Shown piece by piece: positions 29,234 through 38,528 of a stretch of DNA of 38,528 bases. Position numbers and translations under genes: made by a program. The notes under the pieces are model-generated. The model did not search any database and was not told where the DNA came from. It saw only the letters and a list, made by a program, of their open reading frames with translations. Each line of letters begins with the position of its first letter. Position 1 is the first letter of the stretch. Origin of the DNA: Anaerofilum faecale (GTDB lineage: Bacteria > Bacillota > Clostridia > Oscillospirales > Ruminococcaceae); the NCBI GenBank assembly GCA_019114265.1, contig DXFV01000032.1, forward strand, positions 1 through 38,528, in the 5' to 3' direction.

Positions 29234-32200
29234 TTAGAAAAAGCTGACCTGGCTGGTGGCCGGCATATCGCCCAGCGCGCCCGCCGCCGCCAGCGCCTCC
29301 ATCACCGCGCTGGACACGCCGGTGGCGCTTTGCAGCTCTTCCATCGAGATGTATTCCTGGCCGTGGATGGTGGCGTTTTCCAGCGCGACCGCCGCCGCCT
29401 CGCCCACGCCCTTGAGCGCGGTGAAGGGAAGGCGGACTTTGCCGTCCTCCAGCTGGTATTTTTTGGCCATGCTCTTGCCCAGCTGAATGGGCAAAAACTC
29501 ATAGCCGCGCGCCAGCATCTCGTTCACCAGCTGCAGCGAGACCTGGATGTCCTCGTCCTTGGCCTTTTTCTCGATCTTCAGCCGCTCGTTCACCTGCTTG
29601 AGGTGCTGCATGGCCACCGCGCGGCCGCCCACCGCGGCCTCGTAGTCGATGTCGTCGCCGCGGACCGTGAAGTAGGTGGCGTAGAAGGCCTGCGGGTGGT
29701 AGACCTTGAACCACATCAGGCGGATGGCCGCGATCAGATAGGCCACCGCGTGGGCTTTGGGGAACATATACTTGATCTTGCGGCAGCTGTCCAGATACCA
29801 GTCGGGTACGCCGCACGCCTTCATCTTCTCCTCGGCGCCCTCCGGGAAGCCGGCCTTGGCCACCTTGCCCTTGCGGGTGAGCTCCATGATGTTGAAGGCC
29901 AGCTTCGGCTCCAGGCCCTTGTGCAGCAGGTAGGTCATGATGCTGTCGCGGCAGCCGATCACGTCCGAAATGGTGCAGACGCCGTTCAGGATCAGGTCCT
30001 GCGCGTTGCCGTTCCACACGTCGGTGCCGTGGGACAGGCCCGAGATCTGGGTGAGGTCCGAGAAGCTCTGCGGCTGGGCCTCGATCAGCATCTGGCGCAC
30101 GAACGGCGTGCCCAGCTCCGGGATGCCGAAGGTGCCGGTCTGGCTGTCGATGTCCTCCGGCTTGACCCCCAGCGCCTCGGTGGACACCAGCAAACTGATG
30201 ACCTTCTTGTCGTTCATCGGCACCTTGTCCATCGAAATGCCGGTGAACTCCTCCAGATAGCGGTACATGGTGGGCACATCGTGGCCCAGCTCGTCCAGCT
30301 TGAGCAGGGTGTCGTGGAGGTATTTGAACTCGAAGTGGGTGGTGTAGACGCCCTTGTCCTTGTCGTCGGCCGGGTGCTGGATGGGACAGAAATCGTAGAT
30401 CTCGTGCACCGACGGCACCACCACCATGCCGCCGGGATGCTGGCCGGTGGTGCGCTTGACGCCGGTGCAGCCCATCACCAGGCGGCTCTCCTCGGCGCGG
30501 TTGGTGATGCGGCCGCGCTCGTCGAGGTATTTTTTCACATAGCCGTAGGCGGTCTTGTCCTGCAGGCCCGACACGGTGCCCGCCTTGAACACGAACTCCT
30601 TGCCGAACAGCTCCTCGGTGTAGCGGTGGACGCTGCTCTGGTATTCGCCCGAGAAGTTCAGGTCGATATCCGGCTCCTTGTCGCCGTCGAAGCCCAGGAA
30701 GGTCTCGAAGGGGATGTCGTGGCCGTCCACCAGCAGCTTTTCGCCGCACACCGGGCAGTTGCGGTCGGGCAAATCGAAGCCGTCGCCCACCGAACCGTCG
30801 GTGTAGAACTCGCTCCACTTGCACTTGGGGCAGAGGTAGTGGGGCGGCAGGCTGTTCACCTCCGAGATGCCCGAGAAGTGCGCCACCGCCGACGAGCCCA
30901 CCGAGCCGCGGCTGCCCACCTGGTAGCCGTGCTGATTGGAGTAGGCCACCAGCTTGACCGCGATGACGTACAGCACCGCGAAGCCGTGGCCGCAGATGGA
31001 GTCCAGCTCGCGCTGGAGCCGCTTTTCCACCAGCTCGGGCAGCGGGTCTCCGTATTGCTCCTTCGCCCTTTTCCAGGTGGCCTCGCGCAGCTGCTCGTCG
31101 GCGCCCTCGATGGAGGGCGGGAAGGTCCCCTTGGGGATGGCGCGCACCTTGCCGTCGATCATGTCCGCGATGCGGTTGGGGTTGGTAATGACGATCTCAC
31201 GCGCTTTTTCCGGCGGCAGGTAGCTGAACTGTGCCAGCATGTCGTCGGTGGTGCGGAAGTAGAGCGGCGCCTGGTTGTCGGCGTCCTTGAAGCCGTTGCC
31301 CGCCTGCAGAACGGCGCGGTAGGCGGCGTCGTGCGGTTCGAGGAAATGCACGTCGCCGGTGGCCACCACCGGTTTGTGCAGCGCTTCGCCCAGGCGCACG
31401 ATGGTCTTGTTGAACTCCTGGATCTTCTCGATGCTGTCCACCTGGCCCTCGCGCAGCATGTACTCGTTGTTGCCCAGCGGCTGGATCTCGAGGAAATCGT
31501 AGAAGGAGGCGATGCGGCACAGCTCGCCCCAGGGAGCGCCGCTCACCACCGCGCGGTAGAGCTCGCCCGCCTCACAGGCCGAGCCGACCAGCAGGCCGCG
31601 GCGGTATTTCAGCAGCAGGCTGCGCGGCACGCGCGGCTTTTTGAAGAAATACTGCACATGCGAGGCGCTGATGATGCGGTAGAGGTTTTTCAGGCCCTCC
31701 TGGTTGCGCACCAGGAGGATCATATGGTGGTATTTTTTGCTCAGCTCCCGCCCGCCGCCCAGGCCGGTGTTGATCTGGTCGGCGCTGCGGACCTCCTTGT
31801 CGGACAGGTCCTGCACCATCTGGCAGAAGATGCGCCCCAGGGCGGCGGCGTCGTCCACCGCGCGGTGGTGGTTGAACGCCTCCAGCTCCAAATGGCGGTT
31901 GATGGTGTCCAGCTTATAGTTGCGCAGGCCCGGGTAGAGCGACTGGGCCAGCGGCAGGGTGTCGATGTAGGGGTTGTCGCAGACGATGCCCGCCCGCCTG
32001 GCCGCGGCGTGCAGCATCCGCATATCGAAGCCGTGGGCGTTGTGCGCCACCAGCGTGCGCCCGGCGCAGAAGGCCAGGAACTCCTTCATCGCCTCGTCGG
32101 GGGTGGGGGCGTCCTGCACCATCTCGTTGGTGATGCCGGTAAGCTCGGTGATCTTGGCGCTGATCGGCTTGCCGGGATTGACAAAGGTGTTGTACCGGTC

Positions 32201-33517
32201 GGTGATCTGCCCGTTCTCCACCACCACCGCGCCGATCTCGGTGAGGCGGTCGTCGGTGGGGGAAAGGCCGGTGGTCTCGGTGTCGAACACCACAAAGCTG
32301 CCGGAGAGCGGCTCGGCCGTCTCGCCGTAGACCACCGGCACCATATCGTCCACAAAATAGGCCTCCACGCCGTAGATCAGCTTGAAGTCGGGGTTGGATT
32401 TGCGGATGGCGTCGGCGGCGAGGGTGGCTTCCGGGAAGCCCTGCACCACGCCGTGGTCGGTGATGGCGACGGCGCGGTGCCCCATCCGGGCGGCGGTGCG
32501 CACCGCTTCGCCGGGGTCGCAGAAGCCGTCCATGCTGGACAGCTTGGTGTGCAGGTGCAGCTCCACCCGCTTTTCGGGGGCGTTGTCCTGCCGCTTCTGC
32601 CGCTCGACGATCAGCACGTTGTACGGGATGAACACCTCGTCCTTCTCGTATTTGTCGAACACGCACTCGCCGAACACCACCACCGTGTCGCCCTTGGACA
32701 GCTGCTCCCACTTGTCGCAGTCGCCCGACTCGTATTCCCGCACCTTGAGGTTGATGCTGCCGGTGTAGTCGGTGATGGAGATGAGGAAGGAGCGGCGGTA
32801 GTTGCCCTTGACCTCGGTGGCAAAGACGTCGCCCCAGACCACCGTTTTGCCGGTCTCCAGCGTGAGATCGTGCAGCGGGGTGGGCTGGCCGGGCTTGAAG
32901 TTCTTGCCGTGGAACAGCTTGACCGGCTTGTCGGTGAGGTCGAGGCCGGGGATCTTGATCTGCTCCGGCTTGGGGCCCTTCACCGCATAGGCTTTCACCG
33001 GCACCCGCTCCTCCAGGCGCTTTTCCAGCTCCTCCATCGACACCACCTTGTCACAGGCAAGCTCCACCTTCCAGTGGGCTCCGGTGTAGCGCTCGATGCG
33101 CTGGGCCAGGCGCTTGGGGAAGTCGATGCCCTGCAAAACCGCCAGGCCGTTCTTCACCTGCAAGCAGACCCAGCCCTCCCGCAGCTTCATGGGGCAGTGG
33201 TCCAGAAAGCCGTTCACCGGCAGCCCCTCCAGGCGCAGCTCGGCGATGATGTCGCGCACGGCGTCCTCGGTGATGGCCTCGGGCGAAAAATAGCTGGCCG
33301 CCCACAGCTTTTCCCGGTTGGGGAAAAAGGGCTTGAGCGCCGCGCACAGGCGCTGGCGCTGTGCCAGCGGGACCGGCGAGACACTGCGCAGCACGAAGGT
33401 GAGGCGGCCGCAGGTGCGGTCGTCCTCGGCGCGTTCCAGCACCACCCCGCGGAAATGGGCGGTGAACTCGGCGTCGCCGCCCAGATGCGAAAACAGTTCG
33501 GTGATCAAATATCCCAC
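29234..33517 (-). CDS. polC: DNA polymerase III PolC-type alpha subunit with 3'-5' exonuclease
   Basis: The 1427-residue replicative polymerase of low-GC-type Gram-positives, full length. An N-terminal domain and OB fold occupy about residues 1-310. A PHP domain starts at VELHLHTKLSSMDG (about 318) and is split by the DnaQ-like exonuclease, FVVFDTETTGLS (about 408) to HHRAVDDAAAL. The polymerase core has VGSRGSVGSS (about 868), a zinc-binding CPKC/CPVC pair (about 890-925) and catalytic aspartates in EPDIDLNFSGEYQ (about 950). The start is GTG at 33517 after GGGAGAG. It is the last gene of the uppS-cdsA-dxr-rseP-ispG-polC cluster, a conserved order in Clostridia, though a structured 109-nt gap separates it from ispG. 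Confidence 0.98.
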   Translation of the reverse strand: MGYLITELFSHLGGDAEFTAHFRGVVLERAEDDRTCGRLTFVLRSVSPVPLAQRQRLCAALKPFFPNREKLWAASYFSPEAITEDAVRDIIAELRLEGLPVNGFLDHCPMKLREGWVCLQVKNGLAVLQGIDFPKRLAQRIERYTGAHWKVELACDKVVSMEELEKRLEERVPVKAYAVKGPKPEQIKIPGLDLTDKPVKLFHGKNFKPGQPTPLHDLTLETGKTVVWGDVFATEVKGNYRRSFLISITDYTGSINLKVREYESGDCDKWEQLSKGDTVVVFGECVFDKYEKDEVFIPYNVLIVERQKRQDNAPEKRVELHLHTKLSSMDGFCDPGEAVRTAARMGHRAVAITDHGVVQGFPEATLAADAIRKSNPDFKLIYGVEAYFVDDMVPVVYGETAEPLSGSFVVFDTETTGLSPTDDRLTEIGAVVVENGQITDRYNTFVNPGKPISAKITELTGITNEMVQDAPTPDEAMKEFLAFCAGRTLVAHNAHGFDMRMLHAAARRAGIVCDNPYIDTLPLAQSLYPGLRNYKLDTINRHLELEAFNHHRAVDDAAALGRIFCQMVQDLSDKEVRSADQINTGLGGGRELSKKYHHMILLVRNQEGLKNLYRIISASHVQYFFKKPRVPRSLLLKYRRGLLVGSACEAGELYRAVVSGAPWGELCRIASFYDFLEIQPLGNNEYMLREGQVDSIEKIQEFNKTIVRLGEALHKPVVATGDVHFLEPHDAAYRAVLQAGNGFKDADNQAPLYFRTTDDMLAQFSYLPPEKAREIVITNPNRIADMIDGKVRAIPKGTFPPSIEGADEQLREATWKRAKEQYGDPLPELVEKRLQRELDSICGHGFAVLYVIAVKLVAYSNQHGYQVGSRGSVGSSAVAHFSGISEVNSLPPHYLCPKCKWSEFYTDGSVGDGFDLPDRNCPVCGEKLLVDGHDIPFETFLGFDGDKEPDIDLNFSGEYQSSVHRYTEELFGKEFVFKAGTVSGLQDKTAYGYVKKYLDERGRITNRAEESRLVMGCTGVKRTTGQHPGGMVVVPSVHEIYDFCPIQHPADDKDKGVYTTHFEFKYLHDTLLKLDELGHDVPTMYRYLEEFTGISMDKVPMNDKKVISLLVSTEALGVKPEDIDSQTGTFGIPELGTPFVRQMLIEAQPQSFSDLTQISGLSHGTDVWNGNAQDLILNGVCTISDVIGCRDSIMTYLLHKGLEPKLAFNIMELTRKGKVAKAGFPEGAEEKMKACGVPDWYLDSCRKIKYMFPKAHAVAYLIAAIRLMWFKVYHPQAFYATYFTVRGDDIDYEAAVGGRAVAMQHLKQVNERLKIEKKAKDEDIQVSLQLVNEMLARGYEFLPIQLGKSMAKKYQLEDGKVRLPFTALKGVGEAAAVALENATIHGQEYISMEELQSATGVSSAVMEALAAAGALGDMPATSQVSFF

Positions 33518-33550
33518 AGCACTCTCCCTTTCCCCGTTTCCGACGGCAAC

Positions 33551-33606
33551 GGCGCAATCCTGCGCTGCTTGGCCGGAGATCCAGCCCTACAGCGCGCGAT
33601 TGCGCC
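33551..33606. other. Long imperfect hairpin between ispG and polC
   Basis: GGCGCAATC (33551-33559) and GATTGCGCC (33598-33606) are perfect complements. The stem continues after a 2-nt mismatch with GCGCTG/CAGCGC. There is no U tract on either side. It could be an RNA-processing or stability element between ispG and polC, or a small dispersed palindromic repeat; only one copy was noticed in the window. Confidence 0.55.
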
Positions 33607-33626
33607 GAGCCACCGTGTGTTTCGTC

Positions 33627-34670
<1,044 letters not shown>

Positions 34671-34686
34671 GGTTTTTGCCCTCCTT

Positions 34687-35757
34687 TTATGCAGACAGGC
34701 CCACCAGCCTGCCGATATCGTTGTATGTGACGAACAGCATCAGCAGCATCAGCGCCGCGAAGCCCACGAGGTTGATCATGCCCTCGTATTTGGCCGGCAG
34801 CGGTTTGCCGCGCAGCTTCTCCACCAGCAGCAGCACCAGCTTGCCGCCGTCCAGCGCGGGCAGCGGGAGCAGGTTGAAGATGCCGAGGTTGATGGTGATG
34901 AGCGCCATGATGTTGAGCACCTGGGTGACGCCGTAGGACACCGCGTCGTTGATGACCTGCACGATGCCCACCGGGCCGGACAGCTCGGTCATGGCCACCC
35001 GCCCGGTGACCAGGTCCACCAGCGACATCACCACAAGGCGCGCATACGAGACGGTCCAGTTGGCGGCCTCCTGCAGCACGGTGCCCACCGTTTTTTCCAC
35101 AGGCAGCACCACAAAGTCGATCGTCATGCCCTCGCTGTCCTCCAGCGGGGTGGCGAAGGTGACGTCCTGCAGCTCCACCTCTTCGCCGTCGCGCAGGACG
35201 GTGAAGTCGGCGGTGGCATTTCGGCTGCGCGCCATCTCATACACCACGTCGTTCGCGATGAAGCAGCGGCGCCCGTTGATGGCCAGGATGGTGTCGCCCA
35301 CCTCCAGGCCGGTCTGCGGGGCGTTTTCACCGCGGAACTCCGCGATGGTCTTGCTGGTGATGACCTGCTGGCTGCACACCAGGATCACCAGCAGCACAAA
35401 GCCCAGGATCAGGTTCATCACCGCGCCTGCCGCGATCACGATGGCGCGGCGGCCCACCGACACCTGCTGGAAGGATTTCCCGCGCGGGGCGTCGTCGGGC
35501 AGCGGCGGGAGGGATTCGTCGTCCTCTTCCTCGCCGTCCTCCCCTTCCATCGCCACGAAACCGCCGATGGGCAGCAGCCGCAGCGAGTACCGCGTGCTGC
35601 CCTTGAGAAAGCTCAGCAGCCGCGGGCCCATGCCCAGCGCAAATTCGTTGACCTGAATGCCCACCAGCTTGGCGGTGGTGAAATGCCCCAGCTCGTGCAG
35701 AAAGATCACAACTCCAAACACCACAAGCGACGCGATGACCGTATACACTATCGTCAT
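34687..35757 (-). CDS. rseP: Site-2 intramembrane zinc metalloprotease (RseP/RasP)
   Basis: A 356-residue membrane protease that cuts transmembrane substrates such as anti-sigma factors and leftover signal peptides. The zinc site HELGH (His21, Glu22, His25) lies in the first span. A single PDZ domain covers roughly residues 135-215 (GLEVGDTILAINGRRC), and the third zinc ligand is in NLLPLPALDGGKL. An acidic insert, GEDGEEEDDESLPPLPDD (about residues 71-88), precedes the second span. The ribosome site is weak (AGGCAGG), so expression may depend partly on translation from dxr, 52 nt upstream. Substrates are not known from context. Confidence 0.96.
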   Translation of the reverse strand: MTIVYTVIASLVVFGVVIFLHELGHFTTAKLVGIQVNEFALGMGPRLLSFLKGSTRYSLRLLPIGGFVAMEGEDGEEEDDESLPPLPDDAPRGKSFQQVSVGRRAIVIAAGAVMNLILGFVLLVILVCSQQVITSKTIAEFRGENAPQTGLEVGDTILAINGRRCFIANDVVYEMARSRNATADFTVLRDGEEVELQDVTFATPLEDSEGMTIDFVVLPVEKTVGTVLQEAANWTVSYARLVVMSLVDLVTGRVAMTELSGPVGIVQVINDAVSYGVTQVLNIMALITINLGIFNLLPLPALDGGKLVLLLVEKLRGKPLPAKYEGMINLVGFAALMLLMLFVTYNDIGRLVGLSA

Positions 35758-35809
35758 GAAAGAACCTGCCTTTGCCTTGAAATTTTGCGGCCGGCTGCCG
35801 CGTTACCGT

Positions 35810-36961
35810 TTACAGGTGCGCACGGACATAGGCGCGCGCCATGCGGTCGCACTCGTAGACGTCGGCCAGCGTGTAGCTGCCGCCGAAGGCGTCGCTGTCC
35901 ACAACGCCCTCCACCAGGCGGCCGATGTCCAAAAAGCCGATCCGATCCTGCAGGAACAGCGCCACCGCCTCCTCGTTGGCTCCGTTGGCCGCACAGGGGG
36001 CCAGCCCGCCCTTGCCGATCGCCTTTTTGCAGGCGGCCAGGCACCGGAAGGTGTCCTCGTCGGCCACGTCGAAGGTGAGCTGCCGCAGGGTGGTGAAGTC
36101 CAGCTCGGGCACCGGGCTGGGATACCGCTCCGGCCAGGTGAGCGCGTACTGGATGGGGATGCGCATGTCCGGCACGCCCAGCTGGGCCAGGATGGAGTTG
36201 TCGGCAAACTGCACCATCGAATGGATGATGCTCTGCCGCTGCACCACCACCTGCACCTTCTCGGGCGGGAGGTCGAACAGCCACACCGCTTCGATCAGCT
36301 CGAGGCCCTTGTTCATCAGGCTGGCCGAGTCGATGGTGATCTTGACGCCCATGTCCCAGTTGGGATGGCGCAGCGCGTCCTCCCTGGTCATGCCGGCCAG
36401 CTCTTCCTTCGTCTTGCCGAAGAAGGGGCCGCCCGACGCGGTGAGAAGGATCTTGTTCAGAGTCTTGGCAGAATGCGCGTCCTGCAGGCACTGGAAGATC
36501 GCCGAGTGCTCGCTGTCCACCGGCAGCAGGTGCACGCCGTGCCTGCGCTGGGCGCTGGTGACCAGATGCCCGCCGGTGACCAGGCTCTCCTTGTTGGCCA
36601 GCGCCACGTCGTGGCCGCTCTCCAGCGCTGCCAGGGTGGCGCCCAGGCCCGCGATGCCCACGATGGAATTCAGCACGATGCCGGCGTCGGGGTGCTGCGC
36701 CAGGCGCACAAGCCCCTCCTGCCCGCGCCACAGGACCGGCGGCCGGGAAAGGCCGGCCAGGGCGCTCTCCATCCGGTCGGCGGCGGCGGGGTCGATCACC
36801 ACCACCACCCGGGGATGGAACTCGGCCACCTGCCGCAGCAGCAGCTCCACGCTGCGATTCGCGGCCAGGCCGTAGACGGTATATCCCTGCATCCGCACGA
36901 CGTCCAGGCTCTGGGTGCCGATGGAACCGGTGCTGCCCAGAATGGTGACTGTTTTGGCCAT
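35810..36961 (-). CDS. dxr: 1-deoxy-D-xylulose 5-phosphate reductoisomerase
   Basis: Makes MEP from DXP with NADPH, the committed step of the MEP pathway. It has 383 residues, standard length. The NADPH motif is LGSTGSIGTQSLDVV at the N-terminus. Substrate and metal binding are shown by ALANKESLV, PVDSEHSAIFQCL, LTASGGPF and the loop HPNWDMGVKITIDSASLM followed by NKGLE. The C-terminal helical domain has GANEEAVALFL and DSDAFGG. AAGGAGG lies 7 nt before the ATG, 16 nt after cdsA. It is located with ispG and uppS in the same operon. Confidence 0.98.
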   Translation of the reverse strand: MAKTVTILGSTGSIGTQSLDVVRMQGYTVYGLAANRSVELLLRQVAEFHPRVVVVIDPAAADRMESALAGLSRPPVLWRGQEGLVRLAQHPDAGIVLNSIVGIAGLGATLAALESGHDVALANKESLVTGGHLVTSAQRRHGVHLLPVDSEHSAIFQCLQDAHSAKTLNKILLTASGGPFFGKTKEELAGMTREDALRHPNWDMGVKITIDSASLMNKGLELIEAVWLFDLPPEKVQVVVQRQSIIHSMVQFADNSILAQLGVPDMRIPIQYALTWPERYPSPVPELDFTTLRQLTFDVADEDTFRCLAACKKAIGKGGLAPCAANGANEEAVALFLQDRIGFLDIGRLVEGVVDSDAFGGSYTLADVYECDRMARAYVRAHL

Positions 36962-36977
36962 GCTGTGCCTCCTTGTG

Positions 36978-37832
36978 TTATTTGAGATAGAACGCCATCG
37001 TCACGCCGATGGTGAGGAAGGGCGCGATGAACATCACGCTGTCGAACCGGTCCATCACGCCGCCGTGGCCGGGGAAGATGGTGCCGTAGTCCTTGATGCC
37101 GCACTGGCGCTTGACCGCCGAGGCGAACAGGTCGCCCAGAATGCCCAGCACCGACGACACCGCCGCCAAGATGCAGATGAGCAGATAGTGGTAGGCGGTG
37201 AAATCCTCCACCGCCAGATGGCCGGCGATGACGTCGTAGATGGCGGTGATGATAAGGCCCAGCAGCACGCTGCCCAAAATGCCGCCCACAGCGCCCTCCA
37301 CCGTCTTGTTCGGGCTGACCACCGGCGCCAGCTTGTGGCGGCCGAAGAAGCGGCCCGCAAAGTAGGCCGCGGAGTCTCCGCCCCAGGCAAAGCCCAGGAT
37401 CAGAAAGATGAAATACAGCGCGTCATCGCCATATTCCTCCAGCGGCAGACTGTGCTTGAGATAGACGAAGGAATAAAAGCAGAACATCACCATGCCGCCG
37501 AACAGCGCCATGGCGCCCAGCTTGCCGATGTCGATGGTCTGGCTGTGGAGGATGACACAGCAGGCCAGGTACAGCACGAACGCAAAGCTCAGCGGCAGAA
37601 GCAGCGCGCTGGCCCAGGCCATGCCGGAATACATGATGAGAAAGGTGAAGGGAACAAAACCGGCAAACACCATCTTGCCGGCCTTCCCCAGGTTCACCGC
37701 CTTGTAGATCTCGTGCAGGGCGATGAGGGCGACGAGCGCAACGAGCGCCTCAAAAACCGGCGTCTGGAACAGGGCCATCACGGCAAACAGGACCAGGATG
37801 CCGACAACCGACGTTATAATGCGCGTTTTCAA
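36978..37832 (-). CDS. cdsA: Phosphatidate cytidylyltransferase
   Basis: Makes CDP-diacylglycerol from phosphatidate and CTP, the branch point of bacterial phospholipid synthesis. A 284-residue membrane protein with about eight spans. The C-terminal family signature is clear: SAVKRQCGIKDYG followed by TIFPGHGGVMDRFDS, with WGGDSAAYFAGRFFG and SPNKTVEGAVGG upstream. The start is TTG at 37832, 9 nt after AGGAGG; it lies 21 nt after the uppS stop. The uppS-cdsA-dxr order is conserved widely in bacteria. Confidence 0.97.
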   Translation of the reverse strand: MKTRIITSVVGILVLFAVMALFQTPVFEALVALVALIALHEIYKAVNLGKAGKMVFAGFVPFTFLIMYSGMAWASALLLPLSFAFVLYLACCVILHSQTIDIGKLGAMALFGGMVMFCFYSFVYLKHSLPLEEYGDDALYFIFLILGFAWGGDSAAYFAGRFFGRHKLAPVVSPNKTVEGAVGGILGSVLLGLIITAIYDVIAGHLAVEDFTAYHYLLICILAAVSSVLGILGDLFASAVKRQCGIKDYGTIFPGHGGVMDRFDSVMFIAPFLTIGVTMAFYLK

Positions 37833-37853
37833 GAAATAAAACCTCCTGTGTGT

Positions 37854-38528
37854 TTATACGCCGCCAAACCGGCGGCTGCGCCGGTTGAACTCTGCAATGG
37901 CGGCATCCAGGTCTGCCCGCGTGAAATCGGGCCACAGTTTATCCAGCTCGATCAGCTCGGAATAAGCCGCTTGCCACAGCATAAAGTTGGACAGCCGCTT
38001 TTCGCCGCTGGGACGCAGGATAAAGTCGGGGTCTTTCTGCCCGGCGGTGTACATGGCGCCGGACATCCTCTCCACGTCGATCTCCTCCGGCCGCAGCTCG
38101 CCGGCCTGCACCTTGGCGGCCAGCGTGCGGGCGGCGTGGGCGATCTCGTCCCGGCCGCCGTAGTTCATGCAGATGTTCAGCGTCATGCCGGTGCGGTCGG
38201 CGCTGCCCTCCTCCAGCTCCTGCATGCGGGCCTGGTATTCGGCGGGCAGGCGGCTGCGGTCACCCAGAAATTTCAGGCGGATATTATCCTTTTTGTAATC
38301 AAACGCCTTTATAAGATATTCCCCGAACAGGCGCATGATTCCGCTGACCTCGTCGGCGGGGCGGATCCAGTTCTCGGTGGAGAAGGCATAGAAAAACACG
38401 CTCTCCACCCCGATGTCGCTGCAATAGCGGCCAATGTCCATGAACACCTCAGCGCCCTTTTTGTGGCCCATCGTGCGCGGCAGGCCCCGCTTTTTGGCCC
38501 AGCGGCCGTTGCCGTCCATGATGATGCC
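37854..38528 (-). CDS. uppS: Isoprenyl transferase (undecaprenyl diphosphate synthase), 5'-truncated
   Basis: Extends farnesyl diphosphate to the C55 carrier lipid for cell-wall synthesis. The visible 224 residues run from GIIMDGNGRWAKKRGL, which contains the catalytic Asp, through MGHKKGAEVF, FYAFSTENWIRP and LNICMNYGGRDEI to the substrate-binding FILRPSGEKRLSNFMLWQAA and LWPDF. The gene runs off the window at 38528. Only about 10-25 N-terminal residues and the start are missing; the Met at 38519 is internal, since the family motif IIMDGNGRWA continues upstream of it. The cis-prenyltransferase RPSGE variant replaces the commoner RTSGE. Confidence 0.97.
   Translation of the reverse strand, partial: GIIMDGNGRWAKKRGLPRTMGHKKGAEVFMDIGRYCSDIGVESVFFYAFSTENWIRPADEVSGIMRLFGEYLIKAFDYKKDNIRLKFLGDRSRLPAEYQARMQELEEGSADRTGMTLNICMNYGGRDEIAHAARTLAAKVQAGELRPEEIDVERMSGAMYTAGQKDPDFILRPSGEKRLSNFMLWQAAYSELIELDKLWPDFTRADLDAAIAEFNRRSRRFGGV

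Overview
The window looks like a chromosomal segment of a GC-rich, Gram-positive anaerobe of the gut Clostridia (Oscillospirales/Ruminococcaceae-like). This rests on a PolC-type replicase inside a uppS-cdsA-dxr-rseP-ispG-polC operon, an LPXTG-anchored surface protein, YesM/YesN-type two-component genes, strong AAGGAGG ribosome binding sites, several TTG starts and a dispersed Clostridia-like intergenic repeat. Species cannot be named from the sequence.

Layout. (1) 1-604: a minus-strand tRNA operon (Val, Asp, Phe and three identical Gly-GCC genes) with a near-consensus promoter. (2) 760-10036: a selenium/molybdenum region. A substrate-binding lipoprotein is divergent from a tightly overlapping operon: FecCD permease, ABC ATPase, YqeC, YqeB, XdhC, SelD, an EF2568-type cysteine-desulfurase homologue, YedE, a TusA/YedF-like protein and a DUF3343 protein. 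Apart from the binding protein and the ABC genes, this is the maturation set for selenium-dependent molybdenum hydroxylases. The promoter carries a ModE-like palindrome, so the transporter is more likely to import molybdate or tungstate than siderophores. (3) 10359-20220: a carbohydrate locus. On the minus strand it reads binding protein, two permeases, a GH88 unsaturated glucuronyl hydrolase and a DUF2264 protein. A YesM/YesN-type sensor kinase and AraC-type regulator are divergent from it. (4) 20664-26843: a 2059-residue cell-wall-anchored enzyme whose core resembles GH59 galactocerebrosidase, flanked by LamG-like, FIVAR-like, Ig-like and other beta-sandwich modules. (5) 27309-29112: an orphan VanR/VanS-like two-component pair. 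(6) 29234-38528: the housekeeping operon for isoprenoid and phospholipid synthesis, membrane proteolysis and replication. Its first visible gene (uppS) is cut by the window edge.

How it works together. Region 2 would import the metal, activate selenium (SelD with YedE, YedF, DUF3343 and the desulfurase homologue) and insert the labile selenium and sulfur ligands into a molybdenum hydroxylase encoded elsewhere. In regions 3 and 4 the surface GH59-like protein and the intracellular GH88/DUF2264 enzymes could act on uronate- or galactose-containing glycans, imported by the ABC system under the adjacent two-component system. That link is inferred from position only. Intergenic regions contain terminators and two copies of a modular repeat (10168-10304 and 20299-20504).
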